Source: Apoderus coryli (Eukaryota; Arthropoda; Insecta; Coleoptera; Attelabidae). From it: DNA of 64,000 nucleotides. The stretch lies in NCBI GenBank assembly GCA_911728435.2, contig OU452201.1:29946001-30010000 (forward strand), read 5' to 3'. The position numbers and the translations under genes were made by a program. Of this stretch, positions 47,498-59,273 are shown one piece after another. The notes under the pieces were generated by a model, which saw only the letters and a list, made by a program, of their open reading frames with translations, was not told the origin of the DNA and did not search any database. Positions within the stretch are counted from its first letter, which is position 1. Each line of letters starts with the position of its first letter.

Positions 47498-48812
47498 ATG
47501 GTCAACAGATTGACTGATTTTTTTAAGAGCTGTGATATTATCTCAAAGCGTCAACATGGGTATCTTAAAGGAAAATCTACACAAACAGCTATATATGAGT
47601 ACATTCAAGAAATCTATAAGCATTTGGAACATGGGTCTGTGGCACTTGGAATGTTTTTGGACTTGTCAAAAGCTTATGACTGTGTAAATAGGAGCTTGCT
47701 TATAAAAAAATTGGACATGTACGGTATACGCGGAAATGCTATTAAATGGTTTGATTCATCCCTTAATAACAGAGAGCAGCAGGTCATAATTTCCAGGTTT
47801 GGAGCCATAAGTAAATCCAGTATTGTCACTACAAATTATGGGATAGCACAGAGACGTGTACTGGGACCAATGCTGTTTAATGTATTTGCTAATGATCTAC
47901 ATTATGGAACATCGAATAACCAGGAACTGATTATTCAGTATACGGATGACACTAATCTATTGATTGGTGGCAAAGATGTACATCAGCTCATTTTAGACGG
48001 TACGCATTTTTTCTTAGACGTCAAAAACTGGTTTTTAAACAATGGATTAGTATTGAACGAAGGAAAAACCAAATGTAAATAGGTCAGAAAGTATGAGTGT
48101 CCAAGGATGCACGGTTACAATCACTGATCATTGTAAGGTATTGGGATTAATAATGGATGAGTTTTTGGATTGGTCACATCACATAAACTACGTGGTAAAT
48201 AAGTTAAGTTCGGTGTGTTATGCAATCCGGACGATCCGTTAATATATGGATATCTGTACGCTGAGGATTCTTTATTTTGCAAATTTCGAGTCGGTTCTTA
48301 GATATGGCATTATTTTCTGGGGCGCAAGTAGCAATATTGGTTCGCTGTTTGTCGTCCAAAAGAGGGTGATTCGCATTGTGAAGAACATGAAATATGGTGA
48401 ACCATGCAGATCAATATTTAATACAGAAAGAATCATGACAATTTATGCACTGTATATATTTTAATGTTTATTATTCTACTTTCGACACAAGCACTATTTT
48501 GAAACATCAAGACAGCATGGTTATGTTACACGAGCTTTGAACTTGGACTACCCGCAGGATCGGCTCACATTAACAGAAAAAAGTCCAGGATATGCATGCG
48601 TGAAATTTTATAATAAGCTGCCTGACAGTTTTAAGCGGATCACGGGCCTAGGACATTTTAAACATAGTGTAAAGAGAATGCTATTGGAATTAGAACCATA
48701 TAGTCTGTATGATTATTTAAGTATGTGAACTGTATTCTTTCTTTTTGACGTCATTTCATATCATGCTTTGTAAACATGTATTGAAATAAAGTCATTATTA
48801 TTATTAATAAAC
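47498..48812 (+). pseudogene. Second LINE: reverse transcriptase and 3' end
   Basis: Plus-strand frames 47498-48082 (SCDIISKRQHGYLKGKSTQT, MFLDLSKAYDCVNRSLLIKK, QYTDDTNLLIGGKDVHQL), 48246-48464 and 48537-48728 (RLTLTEKSPGYACVKFYNKL) follow one another with frame breaks. The box reads YTDD rather than YADD. A 3' end with AATAAAG and ATTATTATTATTAATAA stands at 48785-48812. The 5' part and endonuclease are absent. Confidence 0.78.
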
Positions 48813-48999
48813 GGCCTCCTTATTTGTACCAGAAATTAACATATCGATACGATAGAGAGAATCTTGTTCTAAGACATGGGTTTACAATCCTTCACCTAAA
48901 CATTTAACTACCTTTTATGAGAGAGCCTAAGCGACGCGACGCAAAGCTGCTTCTAAACAAAAGTTTAGAAAGTTTATTAAATCATCATTTTCCGAATAT

Positions 49000-49405
49000 A
49001 TTACTTAATGAAACACTTAGAGATAAATAAATACATCCGGTGACACCGCGTTGGCTGTATTATAATAATCAGATGAATCGTTATCGAAAGCTCGCCGCTT
49101 GTCCTGGGCAGCGCTGTGTTAATTTGTTAGGATGTGCCTTGCTTACCGTATGGATCTAGAACGGACATACGTGCGCCAGAATGTTCGACTACTCACTGGC
49201 AGTGTTCGAGAAAGAAGGCCAACGATATATATACCCAACGTAACAGTGACATAAATAATAGTGAAATAAATTGTACAAATTAATACAGTACCATTAATGT
49301 TATTAGTTTGTTAAAGTGTTGTTGTTGTAGTTATTAAGTGTAAATAAATTAGTTTTAATTAAAGCGCGTTATTCTTTCACACTACGAACCACGAAAAACG
49401 TTACA
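49000..49405 (+). mobile_element. Second LTR of the 38477 family, 5' end eroded
   Basis: ATACATCCGGTGACACCGCG, GGCAGCGCTGTGTTAATTTG and the end CACGAAAAACGTTACA match the solo LTR at 38477-38992 in order. The left terminus is not conserved, so the duplication cannot be read. A TATA-like ATATATATAC lies near 49225. Confidence 0.75.
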
Positions 49406-50573
49406 GTAGTGTTTTATTTTAAATATATTTTTTTTGAGCAGGGATCGTTTTTTATTTTTTATAATTGTGTTAAATTTTGGACCACATAAATTTTGTATTT
49501 AATGACAATTTAAAACGCGAGTAAATGATAGAGTATCAACAAATCAAATCATAAAATCAGAAGTGCCACAAGGCAGTGCCATTGGTCCACTGTTGTATAT
49601 ACTATTTAGATCGGATCTACCAGAAAATGAAAACCCTATTATGGGAACATTTACTGACGATACAGTGCTCCTTGCAAGTCAAGAAATTCCAGCCACGGCA
49701 TCAGTTATACAACACATTCACTTAAATCAAATTCAACACTGGCTTCATAAATGACGAATTAAAAGCAATGCCCTTCAGTGTTTATGAATGGAATAGAAAT
49801 ACCCGAATCGACATCTACAAGATATCTAGGTATGCACTTAGACAGACGTATGCCTTGGAAGGTACATGTAATCAATAAACGGAAACAAATTGACTTAAAT
49901 ATCAAAGAGATCAATTGGCTTATAGGAAGAAATTCTTAAATATCACTAGATAATAAATTAATGTTATACTAAACCATAATCAAATCTATATGGGCATAGA
50001 GAATAGAGCTATGGGGGTGTACAAGTAAGTCAAACATCTCAATAATAGAAAGAAGCCAGTCCAAAATACTTAGAATGGTAACAAATGCTTCATGCGATGT
50101 GATTAATCAAACATTACATGATGACTTGAAGATACCATACAGGGTGTCCTACGGTGGCAACCCATTAGATTATTTCAGAAACTACTTCGATTTGAATTTT
50201 GAAAATTTTAGTGTCTATATTGTCAAATATGCTCTACTCAAATAATATGATAGCAACGGCATAGCACTTCCGGTTATACCGGAAGTTGATGCCAACTTTG
50301 TTATTTTAAATGGAACACCCTATATATTATTGCATTTTTGGATTCTAAATAAGATTTCAGACATATTTCATGTATCATGTCCTATACCTAACGTCAGTCG
50401 TTTTTGACTTATATCAAGATTTATGTCAAAATTGACAGTTTAGGGCTCCATAAGAATTCCGTTTTTTCCTTGTAAATCAGTATTTAATAATTATTTTGCA
50501 GGTATTTTCTTATCAGGTGGGATCTTCTTTTTCGAATTGACAAGACTTTTTCTGATTAGTTTATATAGGGTGG

Positions 50574-52543
50574 TCAAAAAATTATATTGAAAACGGTTCA
50601 AGAAAAACAGTTGAAAGTCAATTTTTTCAAATGGAATGGGTATATTATTATTATTTTATCTTCCTTAGTATTAAAAAATAATGCAATTTTGTAATAGGTT
50701 ATCATTTTCTAAAATACATAGTTTTTGAACTATCGTCATTTTAAATTTTTCTGCAGCGCCTACCGTTGTCTCTCTGCTAGCTAATTAATTTAGTTAGCCA
50801 TGAAATTATTGCCATTTTAACGTCAAATTAATAAAAATGAAAGATACTTATTGATATTATAAATTTATTATTAATTCATGGAGAATAAAATAAAGTGATT
50901 AATATCACCTGTAGAGTATTTAACGAGAGAAACCCCCATTTGCTAACGATGACTAGAGAAATTAGGAAGAATTTTGAGAAGTCATTTAGAGCAGGTTGGG
51001 AGGTATACAAATCAAGTATTACAACGAACTATGACTAAAATTTAAAATAATACAGCAGAAATGAACAGAAGATTAAACTAAATAAATTTTCAACTAAAAA
51101 AAGTTAATCACCTAACGATAACAAAACTAATTTAATTGTTCGATACATCCCCCATTTAGTCTTAAACACTTATTTACCCGTTCAATAAATTTTCTCGTGA
51201 CAGCTCGTGCAATTTGGACTCCAGGTAAGACTTCGAATGAAGTTCGGATGCGTCCTACTAATTCTTCTTTTGAATTGGGGTGGAATACACCTTTTGTTTA
51301 ATTGCAACCCAAACATAAAAATCCAGCGGTGATAGATCTGGAGATCTCGCTGGCCAACCCCAAGGCCCTAAACGTCTGATCCATCGATGTGCAAACATTT
51401 CTTTAAGCTGTTGTGTGATTCTATTTCCACAGTGAGGTGGTGCTCCATCTAACTGGTACCAACAACTTCTTAATTCATTTAATGGTAGATCATCCAAAAA
51501 ATGCGCCACAACATTTTGCAAAATATAAAGATAACCTTCCGTATTTAAATTATGCTCGTAACTAAAATATTCAACATGTGTGTCTTTCACCATACAAAAA
51601 ACGTTCACACTAAATTTATTTTGAAAATTTCGTTCACGAATAGCGTGCGGATTCTCAGAAGCCCAAAAATGACTATTTTGTCTATTAACGATTCCATGTC
51701 TCGAAAATTTCGACTCATCTGTCCAAATCACTTTTTGCAGAAACCCAGGGTCTTCTTGCGTTAGTGTTAAAATGGTTTCGCAGAACCGTACACGTCGTTC
51801 GGCATCACCTGCTTCCAGAGCACAAAGATATTTGAATTTAAATGGATGTAAACCACTACTTTTTAATATTTTTTGGGCAGAGGATTTTGAAATTCCTAGA
51901 TCTTGTTCAGCAGCACGCACTGATGATTCAAGATATGTATTAAAATATGCCAAAACATTTACCACATTATCCTCATTTGTAGTTACAGGTTTTTGTAGTA
52001 CTCGATTTGCATGACACTGCCCCCACCGTATTTGATTTCTCAAAATTCTTCTTAATTTTTCTCTAGTCATTGTTGGCAAATGCGGGTTTCTCTCGTTAAA
52101 TACTCTACAGGTTCTATTAATCACTTTGTTACATTCTCCATGGATTAATAATACATTTACAATATCAGCATATGAATAAATATTTTCCATTTTGTAATAG
52201 TTATTGTAAAATATAATGGTCACAAATATTGATAAATAGCAACAACTAATTTCATATTTAGTTTGACGTTTATGCTAATTCAGAGAAATGTCATTATTTT
52301 CATGGCTAACTAAATTAATTAGCTAGCTTCCAGAGAGACAACGGTAGGCACTGCAGAAAAATTTAAAATAACGATATTTCGAAAACTATGCATTTTAGAA
52401 AATGATAACCTATTACAAATTTGCATTATTTTTTAATGCTAAGGAAGATAAAATAATAATAATATACCCATTCCATTTAAAAAAATTGAGTTTCAACTGT
52501 TTTTCTTGAACCGTTTTCAATATAATTTTTTGACCACCCTGTA
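50574..52543 (-). mobile_element. mariner-like transposon with duplicated, inverted 5' coding end
   Basis: Ends TATAGGGTGGTCAAAAAATT (left) and TACAGGGTGGTCAAAAAATT (right, inverted), flanked by TA (50572-50573; 52544-52545). Inverted similarity does not stop at the usual TIR: the left arm continues to about 51040 and includes a diverged copy of the first 70-80 transposase codons in opposite orientation to the gene. Confidence 0.82.
51258..52190 (-). pseudogene. mariner-like transposase (DD41D), single C-terminal frameshift
   Basis: I use the ATG at 52190 (MENIYSYADIVNVLLIHGE). Two helix-turn-helix units lead to the core: IWTDESKFSRHGIVNRQN (first Asp), CWYQLDGAPPHCGNRITQQ (second) and WPARSPDLSPLDFYVWVAIK (third, 41 residues later). 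At 51258 the frame ends in IQKKN and a TAG. A neighbouring frame carries on with KEELVGRIRTSFEVLPGVQI and ends near 51128 after GGCIEQLN, so one small indel in an A-rich run cost the last 40-odd residues. It may be inactive or weakly active. Confidence 0.85.
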
Positions 52544-53436
52544 TAAACTAATCAGAAAATGTCTTATCAGTTCGAAAAAGGAGATCCCACCTGATAAGAA
52601 AATACCTGCAAAATAATTATTAAATACTGATTTACAAGGAAAAAACGGAATTCTTATGGAGCCCTAAACTCTCAATTTTGACATAAATCTTGATATAAGT
52701 CAAAAACGACTGACGTTAGGTATAGGACATGATACATGAAATATGTCTGAAATCATATTTAGAATCGAAAAATGTAATAATATATAGGGTATTCCATTTA
52801 AAATAACAAAGTTGCCATCAACTTCCGGTATAACCGGAAGTGCTATGCCGTTGCTATTATATTATTTGAGTAGAGCATATTTGACAATATAGGTACTGAA
52901 ATTTTCAAAATTCAATTCGAAGTAGTTTCTGAAATAATCTAATGGGTTGCCACCGTAGGACACCCTGTATGTAAAAGACGTTATAAATGAAAAAAGCAAG
53001 AAATATCACACAAAACTGGAACGTCATACAAATACACTTCTTGAACCACAAATCAATAGAAGACTCAAACGGAATTGGCCAGACCTGAAAGACGGTTAAA
53101 GATGACTTGTCGTTGGAGAAGTCCTTATTACGCCACTTGAGAGCTCCAACAGCCCCCCCTTGTCATCATATTAGCTTGTAGACTATATTGTATTCTGATC
53201 TGCTTGATAAATTTAAATAATAAAAAGGTTAAGTGAGGAGGCTACGCCTCAACTTTGCCTTTTGTAACACCTTTTGTTTCAATAAAGTCATTTTATTATC
53301 ATTATATTAGAGGTAAAGAATGTCAGCTTTTTCTTCATTAACCAAAATTTTATATTACAATTTACCCTTGTCTCGAATATAATGTATAGTTGGCTAATAA
53401 ATAGTTACTCTAGTAGAATTATTATATTTGTTTTAG

Positions 53437-53589
53437 AATGCCGTCCAGACATCATGGCCCGCCAATCGTCAACAAATGGCGATAGTGCCCTCATGGCAAA
53501 CTTTGCCACAACATTCAATACAACAACCGCTGATATCGGAGGGCGAGTGGGGTCGTCCACTGTTAGTAGATTCGTCGGCTATTTTGCAG
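53437..53589 (+). CDS. Hipk: Hipk exon: conserved NAVQTSWP block
   Basis: The exon is 153 bp (51 codons, phase 0), acceptor TTTTAG, donor GTACAA. It encodes NAVQTSWPANRQQMAIVPSW, then a Gln/Pro stretch and EGEWGRPLLVDSSAILQ. This block is highly conserved in HIPKs and lies in the corepressor and homeoprotein interaction region. It follows a 6.7 kb intron that carries a Jockey-type LINE, a mariner and an LTR. Confidence 0.95.
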
Positions 53590-53833
53590 GTACAAAGACC
53601 AATCAGTGTTGAAAGATAAAACTCCATAGCAATTCTCAAATAATAAAGAAAAGTTTATATTAACACAAGATTTTCTAAAACTAATTTTGACATTATCAAA
53701 AACATTCTGTTTAGTTCTATCTTTAATACCTCATATCTTGATAACAACATATTTTTCAACCCATGTTAATATGAGCTTTATCATCTATGAAATAAATAAT
53801 AGATTTTGTATAAATTTACTTTTTGTGTTGAAG

Positions 53834-53998
53834 GAGCAACGTCCAGTGTTCCCTGTCGATGTGGCCACAGAAGTATACAACCCGGCTCTTGTAGAACATT
53901 CAGCTGGCGGTTCATGGACATCCGCAAGTAAGCGAAGTTCTAGAGCACACCATAGCAGTCAAACAAACGGAACACATCAAAGCCACCATCACTTAATG
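53834..53998 (+). CDS. Hipk: Hipk exon: middle/C-terminal region
   Basis: The exon is 165 bp (55 codons, phase 0). The acceptor TTGAAG lacks a strong pyrimidine tract; the donor is GTATGC. It reads EQRPVFPVDVATEVYNPALV, then Ser/His-rich sequence. It lies after a 244 bp intron and before one of only 62 bp. The continuing frame and HIPK-like content support it despite the weak acceptor. Confidence 0.9.
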
Positions 53999-54060
53999 GT
54001 ATGCAATTCGATGTTGTCAGATGTTATTTTGTTTATTAATTAATTCTGATTGTTTTGAAG

Positions 54061-54228
54061 GTACCAACACACCATCGCTCACAACACGACAAAAAGGAGC
54101 AGACTCAATTGAGTCCTGTGAAGAAACGTGTCAAAGAAGGTACTCCTCCATCTGAGCAAATAAATTATGGTGGCACTAGAAGGAACCAGTCTCCAAATGC
54201 TAATTGGCAACATGCAACTCACCATCAA
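54061..54228 (+). CDS. Hipk: Hipk exon: basic linker
   Basis: The exon is 168 bp (56 codons, phase 0) after a 62 bp intron with a TTTTGAAG acceptor; the donor is GTAAGT. It encodes VPTHHRSQHDKKEQTQLSPV followed by KKRVKEGTPPSEQ, a Lys/Arg/Ser-rich stretch that could act as a nuclear signal (inference). The same TTGAAG acceptor style as the preceding intron is notable. The 4.4 kb intron that follows holds two nested LINEs. Confidence 0.9.
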
Positions 54229-54991
54229 GTAAGTAATATTAGTATTTATTGCGGGCGAAATAGAATCAGAATCATATGTAGAATCCGAAAATCCAATAAT
54301 AAATAGGATGTTTGATTTGCAATTTCAAAGTTGGGTTCAATAACACACGATCGGTCAACAGCGTAATTGTAAAAATATGTTCCAAAGCTATATCCCGGCA
54401 TCAAATTTGGACGAGTTTAATGTAAAATTGTTTTCAGATAACATGAATGATCGTGGTACATTGCTTTTACGAAATTTTATTGATTTTTTTGATATGTCTC
54501 AGTATAATTCCATACACAATGTTAGCGATCGTCTACTTGATCTGGTTATTTCTAATGTAGTGTGTGATGTAGGCCCCAATGATTGTCATCTTGTTCACGA
54601 AGATAATTTTCATCCGTGCTTAACGATTAACATTCCATTGCCATCAATATCAGCAATATCTCCAATATAGATGCGTGTGTCTCTGAGTTTTACAATATCT
54701 TGAATACAATTATCGATGGCCATGTTCGTAAGTGTAAAATATTTAAGCGTAGTTTTCCTGCCTGTCTACTATAATAACCAATATTAAGAAAAAAGAAAAA
54801 ATCCATAACATATTTAAGAGAACGCATAGTGATTTCTTGTACGCGAGGTTTACGACTCTTAGATTAGAATTAAATTGGACATTCAAATTGCTTTCATGGA
54901 ATACATTGATGAACAGTATAAAACGTGATTCTGGAGAGTTTTGGAAGTTTTTTGATTCTGAAGACAAGTCTACACGATTACCGGGTATTAT

Positions 54992-56886
54992 TTATTTATT
55001 TATTTAAGATACACTGCCCAGACAGATAAATAATCCAATTAAAGGGCAGGAAAAATTACAGTAAATTCTTAATATCTAACACTAAATTTACATTCGGAGA
55101 AATATATTTTTTATACAAGTCAAAGTTGAATTAAAAATATCAATTTGCTCGGACACAGAGTTACAAGTATGGCACATAAAATATAAAGGGGAACGCAATA
55201 ACAAATTAGTACGCGGGCCGGAAAGTAAAATACGATTCCGTTATTACGTGTACGTAGATTTGGAACATAAAAAGGAATCTGGCTTAAAAACTCTGGACAG
55301 TCAAGAAGTCCATTAATAATTTTAAAGAGCAATACTAGAGCGGAATATTCTCTCCGAGTATTTAATGATACTAGATTTAAACGGTTTAGCAGAATATCAT
55401 GAGGAAACCCAATGGATGAATAAACCTCATCAACCCGAAACCACAGCTACTTGGCAAAACGACGCTGGATTCGTTCAATATTAGTTATATGTATGGCATA
55501 CATAGGATTCCATACTACAGATGCATATTCCAGTTTAGATCTGACAAATGCGTTGAAAAGAACAATGAGTGTTTGAGGTGTCACAAACTCTTTCGAATTG
55601 CGTAGAATAAAACCCAGAGATCTATAGGATGCTGAAACCATATTATTGTAATGATTAGTAAAGCTCAGTTTACCATAAAACCAAACACCTAAATCTTTAA
55701 ACTCATCACAAGTTGTTAATGGACTATTATTTATAGAATATAAAATTTGACAGGGTTTATTTTCCGTGTATAGGAAACACTAAAACATTTATCAATATTC
55801 AGATAAAGATTATTACGGACACACCACTCATATACAACATTTAAATCGTCCTGAAGATGACAATAACAATCTTCAGTACTATTAATGACAGAATATACTT
55901 TGAAGTCGTTAGCATATAATAACGAACTATTTGTCAAGCCACTAGAAATATCATCAATAAAACACAGGAACAACAATGGTCCAAGGACAGAGCCCTGGGG
56001 AACATCAAATGACACTTTAAAATTTGCGGAACGAAATCCTCGACTTTCCACATACTGAAATCTATCCTTCAGGTACAACTTCAAAAGCAGCAGTAAATTA
56101 TAAGATAATCCATAACGACACAGTTTACGCAGTAGAATACCATGATCAAGTCAATCAAAGGCTTTAGAAAAATCAGTGTAGATTACATCTACCTGACCCC
56201 CGTATTCAAGTCGCTCAGTTAAAAACTGTGTTAAAAGCAATAAAGTAGTTGACGTAGAACGACCGGGAAAAAAGCCATGTTGTACCGATGAAATCTGACG
56301 CCTAACATGGCTCATAATAATATCATGGAGCACAAATTCAAAAACTTTAGAAAAACACGACTGTAATTGGTCTATCATTTGAAATATCCTGTTTATCTCC
56401 CTGCTTATGAACCGGCGTCACTCTAGAAGATTTCCAATCAGAGGGAAAACTACACGATCGCAAAGAAACATTGAATATTGTACACAATGGTTTAGCAAAC
56501 ACAGTGGCACAATCCCTAATTACAAAAGATGGTATACCATCAGGACCCGATGTAAATTTCGCTTTAACCTTCTCAAAGCTCCATAGACCTGCGTCTCAGT
56601 AATCACGCGATGCGGTAAATGAGACATATTCACAACATCAAACAATCACTGATCAATATCAAATGCCTGAGATGCAACGTATGATGTGTTGAAAAATTCC
56701 GCAAATTTATTCACAAGTTCCTGCGGATCATAAATATTATTACCATTGTAAGTCATACTACCAGGCAATCGCCCAGATTTGCTTCTGGAATTGATAAAAG
56801 ACCAAAACTTGTTAGGATCACTACTCAATCTACGGTCAGCATCACGCAAGTACACCCTGTAAGAGGAACTCACCTCAGTTTTTATA
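54992..56886 (-). mobile_element. LINE D second copy, 5'-truncated, inside LINE E
   Basis: Duplication TATTAT at 54986-54991 and 56887-56892. The 3' end (left) reads TTATTTATTTAAGATAC then CTGCCCAGACAG, as in the 16326 copy. It opposes the host LINE in orientation. Confidence 0.82.
55120..56873 (-). pseudogene. LINE D reverse transcriptase, several frame breaks
   Basis: Minus-strand pieces: 56873-56646 (linker: SSDPNKFWSFINSRSKSGRL), 56378-56151 (RT fingers: SSVQHGFFPGRSTSTTLLLL, VDVIYTDFSKAFD), 56084-55731 (palm: FDVPQGSVLGPLLFLCFIDD, LLYANDFKVYSVINSTED), 55641-55447 (SYRSLGFILRNSKEFVTPQT, LEYASVVWNPMYAIH) and 55332-55120. The catalytic box is YAND, with one Asp replaced. A stretch of fingers between 56400 and 56640 is out of frame. 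Confidence 0.82.
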
Positions 56887-58262
56887 TATTATGACGTTTA
56901 ATGATATGCAATATTATAATGGTCCACAAAACATTGTGGATGCTTTCGGCGATTTCTTATATAGTGTTTTTATTAATTGCTCAGACGCCGATTCAGTTGA
57001 TTATCCGTATGTAGATTCAGTCTCTATCGAGTCGGTTACTGAAGGTGAAATATTGAAGGCGTGTAAGAGACAAAATGACATCTGGACCGGATGCCATCAT
57101 TTTTAAAAATATGGTCTTTCCGAAGGAGTGGAAAGTGTCTAGAATTGTTCCTTTACTTAAGTCAGGTGATAGATCTGTAATCAGTAACTACCGACCGGTT
57201 TCCATATTGTCAAACTTTTCGAAAATTTTTGAATCTGTGCTTTATGATCGCATCTATAACTCGAATCAGAAATCAGATCTCTTCTGCTCAACATGGTTTT
57301 ATCTCCCGTAGACCCAAAGTATCTAATCTTGGTCTTTCTGAGAACGTATCTGAAGTTTTGGTTCATGGAGGTCAGATTTCAATAAGCCGTTTGATAGGAT
57401 GGATCATGGTATTCTGATTGGATCAATTCGGATTTGTGCCAAACTTAAAATTGTTTTTAATTCGTATTTGAGAAATAGAGCTCAGTATGTGTTTTACAAT
57501 GGATTTCAATCTCACAGATTTGTTGCATCTTCTGGTTCCTCAAGGCACTAGCTTGGGGAAACTGTTTTTTTCTGTTGTTTGTTAATGACGTGGTAAATAA
57601 GTTCGATTGCGATCGGTTAATGTTTGCGTGAACTTGTTGTACTCTTCAGTTCACAGCATCACTGATTGTCTCAAATTGCAAAATAATCTAGTACTGGTGC
57701 AACTTGAATAAACACTCTTTGAATCCAATCAAATAATACGTTAGTTTTACCAGGAGGAAAACGACCACTGATTTCAATTACTCTTAATAACATTCATATA
57801 TCTCGTTGTGAATCTGCCACTGACCTGGGAGTAATTTTTCTATATTTACATTTATTGAACATATCAACAATTGTGTGCTTCAAGCAAGTAGGACGTATGG
57901 TTTTATGGTTAGGAATTGCAGAGGATTTAAAAATATAGATACTCTCAAAGCTTTGTATTTTACTTATGTGCGATCCAGGCTGGAATATGGATCACTATTA
58001 TGGTGTTTTTTTTTTTTTTTCTGAAATATCTAATGTTGAAGATAGGTGGGCAGTACCTTCCAAGGCGTATTGAATACAAATTAATGACGGATAGGTTTCA
58101 GATGCCAAGCTTGGAGTTGAGAAGAAGATTGAAATCTCTGCGATTTCTTTACAACTTGTTACACTCAAATATAGCCTGTTCCTGCTTGCTTTCAAGAATA
58201 AATTTGAATGTATGTACGACTGAATACTATATCGGGTATAAAGGCTATTATTATTATTATCA

Positions 58263-58589
58263 AATAGCAGTACTCAAAGTTTCAGAAATATATTTCTTTC
58301 CATTCTCTAGATATTTGTAATATGTCATCGACTTTGGCGTATCCTGTGTAATAATTATTGTATTATTTATAATAATATATTTCTGAATTGCGGTTTATAG
58401 AAAATGCTACTAAACACTATTTCTAATCCATCGTGGGTGGTTCACCATTGTTTTTAGAACCGTTTACACAAACAATTTCGTAATTGGATAATAGTTTTTA
58501 AGCTTTTTCGATAAACTGAGAATTGAAAATATTGCTGTATTTTCTTAGTCTGTGATTTCTATTAACAATCATTTTATATTATTTTTCAG
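58263..58589. other. Intron stretch before the poly-His exon
   Basis: AT-rich; only the acceptor of the next Hipk exon is recognised. Confidence 0.4.
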
Positions 58590-58973
58590 GTATTATCTCA
58601 AGATCACCACACTCAAACAAATAGCGCCCACCACCACCATCATCATCACCACCATCACCATCACGGTGTTTCCGGTGTTGCACCGAATGGAAAACAACAT
58701 ACGATCACCATCAATGATACACCTTCACCAGCAGTGTCCGTCATAACAATTTCGGACAGTGAAGATGAAGCTGCAGCCATTGGTGTTGTAGCTGCCGCAG
58801 CCGCTGTGGTGGCCAGTGCGGCAGCCGTTGTTCACCATCAAGGTAACAAGAAGTCCGTACAACAGCAACACAATCAATCGACAGCGGCAATACTGGGCCC
58901 ACCTGATAATGGAAGCAATAGGAGGAACGTCATCAGTTGTGTTTTACCTGATGGCGAAAGAAGTCCAGCTAAG
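58590..58973 (+). CDS. Hipk: Hipk exon: poly-His tract and SUMO-interaction motif
   Basis: The exon is 384 bp (128 codons, phase 0), acceptor ATTTTTCAG and donor GTAAGT. After VLSQDHHTQTN comes a run of about eleven histidines from mixed CAC/CAT codons, then ITINDTPSPAVSVITISDSE. The hydrophobic VITI followed by acidic residues is the SUMO-interaction motif that targets HIPKs to nuclear bodies. An alanine-rich stretch, a Gln-rich stretch and VISCVLPDGERSPAK follow. The poly-His tract fits the family, where His-rich runs are common. Confidence 0.95.
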
Positions 58974-59084
58974 GTAAGTTTATCGTCCCATGATGCACGT
59001 ATGTGTTATTTTTTTGTATCTTCAAATTTCTAATGTTCACAAAATTACTCGAAATTTTAAATAAATTTCGATTTTATTTCATGT

Positions 59085-59160
59085 CAGATACACCATACAA
59101 AAACACAACGTTTCGACAACTCTATTTATGTTGTCTTCTACAGGTACCTACTCTTAAAAC
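59085..59160 (-). repeat. Worn Penelope-type hammerhead relic in a 300-bp Hipk intron
   Basis: On the minus strand CTGTAGAAGACAAC, a short loop, GTTGTC and GAAACGTTGTG follow the same order as the intact motif at 61397-61430. Stem II (GACAAC/GTTGTC) and GAAA are kept; the CUGANGA box is altered (CTGTAGA). Confidence 0.55.
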
Positions 59161-59273
59161 ATCGTTGTTACATTGAGAAATATTAAATGTCTTTATTTAA
59201 ATTCATAATTCTAAGTTCTCTCATTTAATATTACGTTTTCGTTTCATTTAATTAACTGCGATATGTTTTGCAG

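Larger units (their letters stand above)
50140..52967. mobile_element. Palindromic (foldback) element with a mariner at its centre
   Basis: Outer ends CAGGGTGTCCTACGGTGGCA and inverse are flanked by TA (50138-50139; 52968-52969). Outer arms 50140-50571 and 52546-52967 are inverted copies of about 425 bp with few differences. They meet the inner mariner at CTGATTAGTT on the left and AACTAATCAG on the right, so without the inner element and one TA copy the outer element is an almost spacer-free palindrome centred on TA. Confidence 0.88.
49500..53320 (+). pseudogene. Jockey-type LINE, interrupted by the palindromic element
   Basis: The left part reads VPQGSAIGPLLYILFRSDLP and FTDDTVLLAS (RT palm), then STRYLGMHLDRRMPWKVHV, IKSIWAYRIELWGC-like sequence and LRMVTNASCDVINQTLHDDL, reaching 50137. 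The right part continues from 52970 with VKDVINEKSKKYHTKLERHT and NRRLKRNWPDLKDG, a Jockey-like C-terminus, then a 3' UTR with CTTTGCCTTTTGTAACACC and AATAAAGTC near 53283. Stops and frame changes disable it. The two parts join across one TA. Confidence 0.75.
54305..58262 (+). pseudogene. LINE E with endonuclease and RT, interrupted by LINE D
   Basis: The left part (54377-54985) encodes an endonuclease end (ASNLDEFNVKLFSDN, VSDRLLDLVISNVVCDVGP) and linker up to STRLPG. After the nested LINE, 56893 onward continues as MTFNDMQYYNGPQNIVDAFG, then MTSGPDAIIF, KEWKVSRIVPLLKSGDRS, NYRPVSILSNFSKIFESVLY and, with frame breaks, RFQMPSLELRRRLKSLRFLY. The 3' end is a TTATTATTATTATTA run at 58246-58261. 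Many breaks in the palm region. Confidence 0.78.
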
